Notes under the pieces: model-generated
The model's database searches: none
Told to the model about the DNA's origin: nothing
What the model saw: the letters and a program-made list of their open reading frames with translations, nothing else
Shown: positions 11,947 to 21,605 of the stretch, piece by piece
Layout: each line of letters opens with the position of its first letter
How positions within the stretch are numbered: the stretch's first letter is position 1
From: Limnanthes douglasii subsp. nivea
Taxonomy: Eukaryota; Streptophyta; Magnoliopsida; Brassicales; Limnanthaceae
Assembly: GCA_036936605.1 (NCBI GenBank)
Contig: JAUPFV010000001.1
Coordinates: 318,520,250-318,584,249, forward strand
Direction: 5' to 3'
DNA length: 64,000 nucleotides
Position numbers and translations under genes: made by a program

Positions 11947-14900
11947 TTACTCCAAATACAATTTCAGATGTTCAATGTTCCATGGTAGCCTTAATGAACG
12001 CCCGAGCTTGTCTTGCAAACGATATGTCCCGCTCTTAACTTTCTCTATCACTTCGTATGGTCCTTCCCAATTTGGGGCGAGCTTACCGAGGCTTTTATCT
12101 TTGGTATGCAGAAAAACTCGTCTCAGAACCGTATCACCGACTTTGAATTCCTGCCGTCGTACTTTGGTCGCATACCGACTCCTCATTAAGGTCTGATAAT
12201 GTAAAGAATTTAGCTGAGCACGGTTCCGTTTTTCTTCTATGAGGTCGAGGGCTAACTGTCTGTTACCTTCATTTGCGTTTTCTTCATAAGTACCGATCCT
12301 GAAAGAGGGAAAAATAGATTATGTCGGAGTGACCGCGTCCATGCCATATACCCGAGCATAAGGTGATTCTTTAGTCGCCGTTCTAGGTGTAGTTCGGTAA
12401 GCCCACAATACTTCCTACAAATAGTCTGGCCATTTGCCACCTTTCCTTCGAGGTTCTTCTTGAGTCCGTCGAGAATTGTCCGGTTGGTGACTTCGACTTG
12501 CTCGTTCGCTTGAGGGTGGAATGGGGCAGAAAAACATTGCCTAATCCTATGAGTTGTGCAAAAAGATTTCATCTCTCTGCTATCGAATTGGGTTCCGTTA
12601 TCCATGGTGAGCTTCTGTGGTACCCCGAACCGACAACAGATATTGGACCAAATAAATCTGACGATGTCCTTAGCCTTGGTGGCGGATAATGGTTCGGCTT
12701 CAACCCATTTGGAAAAGTAATCTACGGCCACCACGATCGTTTGTCTCCCACCAGATGCCATTGGTAGTGGCCCCACAAGATCAATTCCCCATCGATCAAA
12801 GGGTAATCCTTCAGATATGGATTCTAAAAGAGCCGCGGGGCACGTTTATTGCGTTCGCAAATCTTTGACAAGTGTCGCAGGTTTTTACTATCTGCTGAGC
12901 ATCTGTCGTTATCGTCGGCCAATAAAACCCGGCGAGAAAAATTCTCCTTATCAGGGCCTTGTAACCATAGTGGGCCGCGCCCTCCCCGTCATGTAACTCA
13001 GACACAATGATCTGCGACTCATTTACCCCCAAGCACCTCAGTAAGGGCCGACTGAACGATTGTTTGTATAATACGTCACCCAATAAAACGTAGCGTCGGG
13101 TTTTGTTGCGCACCTTTCGGGCTGACGCACCATCGTCTGGCAATAAACCTTCGGCTAGGAAAGCTATAATATCTCGTCGCCAATCCGAAATTGTTACCGA
13201 AGACACCTGACAAGCGATTTCGGGTCGATTATTCAGCTTTTTCCTCTTTATGATCGATGGGCTTTCTTGTTCGGTTATCCAGGGGTAATTGTTTGAGCAA
13301 GAGGCCGATGCTAGAGAGTCGGCTACCATATTCTCGGTTCTTGGGACATGTTCATATGTTACCTTAGCGAATGATGTGGCTAACACCCTTAATGCGGCTA
13401 AGTACTGAACCAGATGTTCTTTTCTGGCTTCCGAGGCTCCCGAGGCTTGATTTATCAGAAGTTGAGAATCACTAACGAGACGTACATGCCTAGCTCCATA
13501 TACCTGTGCTAGTCTTAAACCGGCCAGGGCGGCCTCATATTCGGCTTCGTTGTTAGAAGTGGGAAAACTAAATCGGATTGCCTGATGCATACTTATGCTC
13601 GTTGGGTGACTATCTGTACGCCCTCTCCGCAGCCATTTACGTTCGATCCCCCGTCGGTGCAGATGGTCCACTCATTTGGTTCGGCTTCTCCAGGTGGTGC
13701 GTCTTGGTCTGGGCGGTCGGAATGGAATTCCACTATGAAATCAGCCAGAACTTGGCCTTTAATGGCCATCCGCGGCTCAAAATTGATGTCCAAATCGCCT
13801 AACTCGACCGGCCATTTAGACATTCTCCCTGACATGTCCGAACGCTGAAGAATGTACTTGAGTAGAAACGAGGTGCGGACGACAATGGGGTGCGCTTGAA
13901 AATATGGCCACATTTTTCGCGTCGCGGTTACTAATGCCAAGGCCATTTTCTCCAGCCTTAGATACCGCGTTTTTGCGTCCAGTAAGCTTTTGCTCACGAA
14001 ATATACCGCTTTAGGGGCTGCTCCTGACTCGCTGATCAATGCCGCACTCACTGCGAAATCTGAAACTGTTATGTAAAGGAAAAGAGTCGCGCCTGCCAGA
14101 GGCTTTGTTAGAAGGTTTGGGGATGATAGATAAGTCTTAATTCCTAAAAAGGCCGCACTACAATCCGATGTCCAAACAAAATTCTTGGCATTTCTCAGGA
14201 CCTGAAAAAACAGAGCGCACTTGTCAAATGACCGAGAGATAAACCGATTTAAAGGCGCTAGACGCCTGGTTAATATATGGACTTCCTTGATATTCTTAGG
14301 CGGGGTCATGTCGGTAAGAGCTTGGAGTTGAGTCGGGTCGGCCTCAATTCTCTTTTCGCTAACAAAGAACCCCATGAACTTGCCCGACCTTACCCCGAAG
14401 GAACATTTTTCCGTGTTGAGCTTGAGATTTATACCCCTGAGGTTGTCAAAAGTTTCCTTCAAATCGGCGAGATGCTCTTCGTCCGTGCCGCTCTTTACTA
14501 ACATGTCATCGATGTAGACTTCCATGTTACGCCCTATCTGACAATCGAAGGTTTTGTTAACCAACCTCTGATAAGTCGCTCCAGCGTTTTTTAGTCCGAA
14601 CGACATGACTTTATAGCAGTACAAGCCTCGGCCCGTTATAAACGTCGTGCTTTCCTGATCCGCTGGGCGCAACTTGATCTGGTTGTAGCCTGTGTACGCG
14701 TCCATGAATGACAGCAGTCTATTTCCTGACGTTGAGTCCACCAACTGGTCGATCCTCGGCATTGGGAAAGGATCCTTCGGGCATGCCCGATTGAGGTCGG
14801 TAAAGTCCACACACATCCTCCACTTCCCGTTTTTCTTTTTTACCAAGACTAGTTTGGATCTCCAGAGCGGGTAACTCGACTCCTTAATGTGTCCGACGCT

Positions 14901-15081
14901 GATCATTCTTTCGACTTCTCGCAGAATGATTTCTGCCTTTTCTGGGGAAAAGGCCCGACGCTTTTGTGAAATGGTTCTGACATTTTTGTTGATAGTCAGG
15001 TTGTGAATCACACGATTCTCTGGGACTCCCATCACGTACTTCGAACACCATGCGAATAAATCTAAATTCTCCTGTAGTAAA
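11947..15081 (-). pseudogene. Element B pol: RT, RNase H, second RNase H, integrase (main part)
   Basis: The reading continues from 25446 across element C. RT motifs are clear: FTDLNRACPKDPFPMPRIDQ, then YIDDMLVKSG near 14510. A gypsy RNase H (about 14090-13740) and a second RNase H (DGGSN near 13650, NEAEYEAALAGL near 13540, SDSQLL near 13470, ADSLAS near 13320) follow. Integrase comes next, with the zinc region ending CDTCQR (about 12870), the core with DYFSKW and DNGTQFD, and a C-terminal domain ending at 11947 (NIEHLKLYLE). Breaks: a frameshift near 13600, another near 12815, a decayed stretch 12420-12250 and a stop near 12190. It is nonfunctional as it stands. Confidence 0.9.
15077..15081 (+). 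repeat. Target-site duplication GTAAA, left of element C
   Basis: GTAAA here is identical to 25446-25450. With one copy kept, the pol frame of element B reads through without a break. Confidence 0.95.
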
Positions 15082-15497
15082 TGATGAGTCCGAATTTGGA
15101 GTGCTCCCCGGAAGGGCAGATCAGTGTAATTCTCTCCGAACACCGGACAGAACCTTTGGACCGGACAGATCTCTTCGAACCAATGTGAGCCTAAGGTTGT
15201 TCAAACTATGACAAAAGTACTAAAAAACCTAAACACTTCTTGACTAAGCTACCTGTCCTCCTGCTTAGAACTCATGGGTCTTTAAACATGACCCGGGTCC
15301 ATTAAACTTGACCCGAAAGCCCATAAGGGCCCAAATAACATACTATAAATACTCAACCACCAGCATTAACTTCTGGTAATGAAAATTAACTGCTGCCAAG
15401 CTGCTTAATTCTCTCTCCACCTTGAAACACCCTTACACCACCCTGAAACTCTACTTGAAATTACTAGCCTACCCCCAGGCTGTTTTTATCCTCACCA
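15082..15497 (+). repeat. Element C 5' LTR (416 bp)
   Basis: It starts TGATGAGTCCG and ends CCTCACCA. A TATA box, TATAAATA, lies at 15344-15351 and would start the gag-pol transcript. The right copy is 25030-25445. Confidence 0.95.
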
Positions 15498-15500
15498 AAT

Positions 15501-15518
15501 TGGCGACCACAGTGGGAG
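15501..15518 (+). other. Element C primer binding site
   Basis: TGGCGACCACAGTGGGAG begins three bases after the LTR. From memory this is complementary to the 3' end of a plant tRNA-Arg including its CCA. Element D has the same site. Element B has a different one starting TGGCGCC. Confidence 0.7.
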
Positions 15519-15570
15519 GCGACGGTGCCTGAATCAAGTATTCGAAACCAAGTAAAGACATTCTGTCCGA

Positions 15571-17898
15571 ATGAATCCGGATAATCCAGAGCTCCTACCA
15601 GCTTTGCTCGAAGTGGTGGGAGAGAACGATGAGTATACTGTCCAAGAGCGCGACAGGTTAAAACTTGAAATAGAAGCTCTGAGGGCTGAAAAGGCCAAGA
15701 TGGGCGTGAAAGAAAAGTCCAAGGCCTCGGTTTTTCATCACACCGATAACCCCAGAGAGCATGAGGCTTCAAAAACTCATGTGAGTACTAAAAAGACACA
15801 TGCTAGTTCTAAAAAGTCTCACCGGTCCAAGCCTGTGGAGAGCTCTGACTCAAGTTCAGAATCTTCGGGCAGCTCTTCGGACAGTGAGGGAAATGAAAAA
15901 TCCTTGTCCTCTAGCAGTGATGAGGGTCGAACCAAGAAAAAGCAAAAGCAGGTAAAGAAGTATTCGAGAAAAAGAGATCTTCATGGAAGAATGAAAAGGC
16001 ATATTGGAAAGGGGTCATCTCACCACCGGAAGTATACGGACAAGATGTTGATGGATCCTTTTGCTTTCCATGATGAGCCAGGTATCTTTGCAACTCCTAA
16101 TGAGGATACCGTGTTCAGTCGTGGAAGGAATTGGAGGCAGTCTCCACTGTCTTCTAAAATCCTGTCCGGAAACCTCCCTAAGAGGTTTGACAGCACTAGG
16201 ATGGAGAAGTATGATGGCAGTACTGATCCGGACAATCATCTGGAGCAATTTAAGAACTTCATGATGAACTTTGATGATGATGATAAACTACTCTGTAGGG
16301 CATTCTCCCAATCTTTTACGGGGAGTGCTCTGAAATGGTACAACAGCCTGCCTCAGGGTTGTATTAAAGACTTTGATACTTTTTGGGTGGCCTTTCGAAG
16401 GCAGTTTGTGGGGAGTAAGGAGCTGAAGGGCAACGGAGACACAATAATCCATTGTGCCCAAGAGCCAAATGAGTCGTTAAAGGAGTACATAAGTCGTTTT
16501 GTAAACACAAAGAATGGGTTGGCTGATTGCTTCGAACAGGTGGCAATAGCATCCCTAAGACAAGGTTTGAACCCAGGCAACCTGGCTGATTCGGTGACCA
16601 GGAATAAATCCATGACCTGGGGAGGATTGCTAAACCAAGTTGGCAAGCAAATAAATGTTGATGAAACAAAAAAGACCAGGGTGCACAGACAGGTGAGATC
16701 CACCCCGGTGGCACCAACTCCAAATCAAAACCAATCCGGGAATAAAGCCAGAGAAACCGGACAGGGGCATGGTAGGGGAAAAGCTCAGTCTCAACCAGCT
16801 GCTCCTGCTCAAAGTCAATAGTCTAGAAACAAAAGAGGACCATGGGTCCAACCGGAGTGGTTTGCGGAACTCAAAGAAAGTGTGGCAACCATTTTCGATA
16901 AAACAAAAGATGAGGTACACTACCGGAGACCAGCAACCTTGCAGTATCCCCGAGAGCATCGTAACAACTCCTTTTGCCAATACCACAATGATATTGGCCA
17001 TACCACTGATGATTGCATAGCATTGAAGCAAGAGGTACAAAACTTGATTGAAAGGGGAAAGTTGGGTGCATACGTTAAAAGAAGAGGAGGCAACAGGCCT
17101 GACAACACTCACCGGGCTGGTCCGGGTAATGCTGCCCCTGAGGGGGCTATGGTAATAGTTGAAAGGTTTGACGTGGAATCTGAATACTTGGATCCTGATC
17201 CAACAAGAAACAGAGTGGGTGCTATAGAGGAGCGTTCTAGATCAGTCTCCGGGCTCATTAAATTCTTCGAGTCACTGACAATTTTCGGAGGGGACACTGT
17301 GACAGCTCCTACTACTTCTTCAAGAAAAAGGCATGTTCATAATTTGGCCTCCCAGCTAGAAGGAGGCATGACCTCTTATCAATCACCAAATTCATTCCCA
17401 TTCATTGTCTTTGATGGGGATGATTTAAGAGACATTGCTGGCCCTCATGAGGATGCTGTTGTTATAGGAGCATCTATAGGGGGCAATGAGATAAGGCGAA
17501 TTCTGGTAGATACTGGAAGCTCTGCCAATATCCTTTTCCTAGACACTTACAAGAAAATGAAAAATCCAGCTGTGATTCAGAAGTCGGACAGGTCGATTGT
17601 GGGTTTTACGGGCAGCTCAGCCGATGTGATCGGAGAGTTTGAAGAAGAAGTGTTGTTGGGCAGGGGCCCTTTCAAGAAAATGGTTAGAATACTCTTCATT
17701 GTGGTGGATTGTCCCACCTGCTATAATGCTATTCTAGGGAGATCTTGGCTCTCTAGGATGCATGCAGTGGCTTCGACAGTCCATCAGTGTCTAAAGTATG
17801 CTGTTCAGGGGCAGGTTGGGGTTGTCCGGAGCAGCCAAAAGATTGCAAGAGAATGTTATGCCACTGCCTTGGCTCCACGAATGTTGGGGGCAGTCTGA
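15571..17898 (+). pseudogene. Element C gag-protease, with one internal stop
   Basis: The ATG at 15571 opens the reading frame MNPDNPELLPALLE. The N-terminal half is Ser/Lys-rich. The gag core is at about 16190-16620 (LEQFKNFMMNFDDDDKLL, ALKWYNSLPQGCI, RQFVGSKELKG). After an in-frame TAG at 16819-16821, where element D has CAG, the frame continues with a zinc-binding motif of C-x2-H-x4-H-x4-C type (FCQYHNDIGHTTDDC, about 16975-17020). An aspartic protease follows (ILVDTGSSANILF, about 17500-17540). A TGA at 17896-17898 is also private to C. Gag makes the particle and protease matures the polyprotein. Confidence 0.92.
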
Positions 17899-17910
17899 AT
17901 AAATGACCAA

Positions 17911-17913
17911 TAG
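17911..17913 (+). other. Shared UAG at the protease/RT junction (possible readthrough site), element C
   Basis: The context is CAA TAG CAG TTT GAG. Element D has the identical TAG in the same context at 41229-41231, and B has TAG CAA TTA at the aligned point. All other stops are private to one copy. This suggests a functional stop suppressed at low rate, giving more gag-protease than pol. Confidence 0.65.
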
Positions 17914-20900
17914 CAGTTTGAGGGCCCTCCTGGGGGTGAGGGTGAAATTGATGACCCCAGAGAGACCCCTGGAGTTTTGATTCCGATTGAAGAGGTTGAA
18001 ACACACTGCTTGGAAGAAGGAAAAAACGTCAAGATAGGGTCCAAAATGCCACCAATGCTGAAAGAAGGAATGTTGAAATTCTTGAAAGACCATCAGCACG
18101 TTTTTTGCTTGGTGCAATGCTGATGTAACTGGAGTTCCATCAGAGGTGATTTCCCATCACCTATCTGTCCGGAGAGATGTGGCACCAGTGGTACAAAAGA
18201 GGAGAGCTTTTTCAAAAGAAAAAGCTGATATCATTGTACAAGAGGTTGATAGACTCACAAAGATGGGGCATATTAAAGAATCTCAATACCCTTTGTGGAC
18301 TGCCAATCCTGTCTTAGTAAAAAAGAAGAATGGCAAATGGCGTATGTGCATTGACTTCACAGACCTCAATCGAGCTTGTCCAAAAGACTTGTATCCGGTC
18401 CCCCGGATAGATCAGTTAGTAGACTCTACTTCTGGGAACAAGCTACTCTCCTTCATGGATGCCTTCTCCGGGTACAATCAGATCCAAGTAGATCCAAAAG
18501 ATCAAGAGCATACTACGTTTGTCACTGATAGGGGTCTACATTGCTACAAGGTGATGCCCTTTAGCTTGAAAAATGCTGGGGCTACTTATCAAAGGTTAGT
18601 CAACAAGGAATTTGCTGATCAAATTGGAAGAAACATGGAGGTTTACATTGACGATATGATGGTAAAAAGCGTGGATGAGCAGTTGCACTTGTCCGACCTC
18701 CAAGAGACTTTTACCAACTTGGCCAAAGTAAATTTGAAACTAAACCCTGAAAAGTGTTTGTTCGGAGTGCAGTCCGGAAAGTTCTTAGGGTATATCATAA
18801 GTGAGCATGGAATACAGCCCGACCCAGACCAACTCAATGCTTTGTTCCATATGGAGCCTCCTCGAAACATTAAAGAAGTACATCGATTAACGGGGAGATT
18901 GGCTGCCTTGAACAGATTCATCTCCAGGTCTTCGGACAGGTGTGCTCCATTTTTTCAGACCTTGAGGGGTGCAAAGGGGTTTGAATGGACACCACAGTGT
19001 AATGAAGCATTTAATGAAATCAAGAAACATCTTTCCTCTCCCAAGACTTTGTTCAAACCGGTTGATGGGGAGACTCTCTTTGTATATCTGGCTGTTTCAA
19101 GTTGTGCCATCAGTGCTGTGCTAGTAAGGGAGGTTGATGGGCATCCTCACCCAGTGTACTACATCAGCAAAAGCTTGATTGATGCTGAGAGGCGTTACTT
19201 GAAACTCGAAAAACTGGCATTGACCTTGGTGATAGCTGCAAGAAAAATGAGGCCCTACTTTCAGGCTCATCCTATCGTTGTCCGGACTTCTTTCCCCTTA
19301 AAGAATGTCCTTCAAAAAGCAGACATTTCGAGCAGAATGACAAAGTGGTCAGTAGAGTTGGGGGACTTCGACATAGACTTTGCTCCCCGAACAGCAGTAA
19401 AAGCTCAAGCTGTGGCCGACTTTCTGGTTGAATTCCATTCTGACAGGGATTCGGAGCAGCCTACTGATTCGAAAGACAAGAAAGTGTGGATTGTCCGAAC
19501 AGACGGAGGGTCTAGCACCATGGGATCTGGGGCAGGAATATGTCTCACTTCCCCCTACGGGGACAACATGTACCAAGCTATTTGTTTTGCTTTCAGGGCA
19601 TCCAATAATAAGTCCGAGTACGAAGCAGCCATAGCTGGGTTAAAGTTGGCCTATATCTGTGGAGCTAAAAGGGTCAAGCTACTAAGTGACTCCCAGTTGC
19701 TTGTCCACCATGCCTTGGGCCTATCAGAGGCTAGAAAGGAGCAATTGGTCAAGTATTTACTCCTCCTCAAAAATGAAGCGTTAAAGTTTAACGTTGTTGT
19801 CTATGAGCACATCCCCCGGGCAGAAAATGAGCTAGCAGACTCACTAGCAACGATAGCATATACGGAGTCCTACCCATGGATCCATGTGCTTGAAAGCCCT
19901 TCTATTCAACTCAATGAAGGTATAAAAGAGGAAGTATTTGAAGTACAAGTGAATCGGCCTCAAGACTGGAGGTCTCCTCTTATACAGTATCTGTCCGATG
20001 GCATCGTGCCCTTGGATAAATCACAAGCCAGAACATTGAAACACAGGGCTCGTGGTTTCCTGATGATAAGAGAAGTGTTGTACAAAAAATCCTATAGCAA
20101 ACCTCTCCTACGTTGTTTAGGGGATCATGAATCACAGACAGTTCTCTCCGAATTGCATGATGGTGAGGGATCAGCCCATTGTGGATTTAGAGCTTTAACA
20201 AGAAGAGTGCTACTCTCCGGATACTATTGGCCATCAATTATGAAAGATGCTAAGGAGCTGGTAAGAAGGTGTGACCCATGCCAGAGGTACAGCAATGAAA
20301 TTCATGTACCAGCCATTCCTTTGGAATCAATTTCTGAGCCCATCCCTTTTGCTCGATGGGGATTGGACTTAGTTGGGCCTCTCCCTGTGGCGTCCGGAGG
20401 GCGTAAAACCATAATTGTAGCCATTGACTACTTCTCGAAGTGGATAGAAGCAGCCCCCTTGGCAGGGATAACCTCAAAAGCTGTTATAAAATTCATTTTA
20501 TCCAACATATGTTGCAGATTTGGTGTCCCCCAGAAAATAACAACAGACAATGGGCCACAGTTTGACAACAAAGAAATGGAAAGTTTCTGTGCCTCAAGGG
20601 GTATTCAGCACTGCTTTTCTTCACCTTTCCACCCTCAAGCCAATGGGCAAGTTGAAGTGGCTAATAGAACGATACTGTCCGGTTTAAAGAAGAATTTAGA
20701 AGGGGCTGCTCGGAAGTGGCCTAGTTATCTACAAGAAGTCTTGTGGGCCTACCGGACAACACCTGGGGCTGCAACACAAGAATCCCCTTTTGCCTTGGTC
20801 TATGGAATGGATGCAATAGCCCCCATAGAGAAGACACTCCCCTCCTTTCGTGTTCATAACTTCTCCGGACAGGCTAATGAGATGGCAATTAGAAATCAGC

Positions 20901-21202
20901 TTGATTTAATCGAAGAAAGACGGGTGAAAGCTCATCTTAGAATGGCACACTATCAGGGCTTGATGAGAAGCAGGTTTGCTTCTAAAGTTAAAAGAAGAGA
21001 TTTTCAACCAGGAGATAAAGTATTAAGGAAAGTTTTCTTGCATACTAAGGAAAAGCTCTTCGGAAAGCTGGCCCCAACTTGGGAGGGTCCATATACTGTG
21101 ATTGAAAGAATCAAGCCTGGGACATACTGGTTGGAAGACAAAGATGGCAGGGTTTTAACTCACCCTTGGAATATTGAACCCCTTCGAATGTACTTGGAAT
21201 AA
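17914..21202 (+). pseudogene. Element C pol: RT, RNase H, second RNase H, integrase; one frameshift
   Basis: After the junction UAG the frame runs to a run of six T (18101-18106; D has five), which shifts it. From 18146 to 21202 it is open for 1018 residues. Domains in order: RT (FTDLNRACPKD near 18355, YIDDMMVKS near 18643), a gypsy RNase H (about 19060-19430) whose usual first catalytic Asp is missing (LAVSSCAISAVL), and a second RNase H with a plausible D-E-D-D set (DGGSS near 19505, SEYEA near 19615, SDSQLL near 19685, ADSLA near 19835). Integrase follows: zinc HHCC (20157-20283), core DYFSKW, DNGPQFD and HPQANGQVEV, and a C-terminus with KLAPTWEGPY. The dual RNase H is typical of the Tat lineage. 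Confidence 0.93.
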
Positions 21203-21605
21203 AACTTGTGTAAATATTTACTTGTTTAAACATCCATGTAAATATTTGGGGGCATACCTTTCCCTCTTCGGTGGTACGGAGAGCATTCAATAAAACTTGG
21301 TGCCTTCTTCAAAATTCTCTGAGTATTTTCAAAATTTTGTCTCTTATCATACTACCCGGGTTAAAAGATTTAAGGTCTATTTAAACTCCAGCTATTTAAA
21401 CAAATAATGAAAGAAGAGGATGCTTGAGCAAAATAAAATATTCATTCAACAACTTAAAACTGCCTTGGCCTTCCAAGGACTTTTTAAACAAGTTTGGGCA
21501 CAGTACAAAAATCTGTCCGAATAATACGGACACCATCACAAAAAGAGTGCCTTGGCCTTCCAAGGACTTTAGTTCGAATAAAAGATAAACAAAATAAATT
21601 ATAAG
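21203..21605. other. Element C spacer between convergent pol and antisense gene
   Basis: AT-rich and non-coding. Holds the paired hairpin repeats and, presumably, the polyadenylation signals of both convergent transcripts. Confidence 0.6.
21463..21565. repeat. Paired CCTTGG-CCTT-CCAAGG hairpins (element C)
   Basis: The 16-base inverted repeat CCTTGGCCTTCCAAGG occurs at 21463-21478 and 21550-21565, each inside TGCCTTGGCCTTCCAAGGAC. Each can form a 6-bp stem with a 4-base loop. Element D carries the same pair at the same place with the same spacing. They lie where pol and the antisense gene converge. Confidence 0.8.

Noticed and set aside
16353..17112. Open frames of 116-160 codons on the minus strand across gag of C (and the same in D)
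   Set aside because: They are shadows of the gag frame. They shift with it between C and D and have no promoter or domain.
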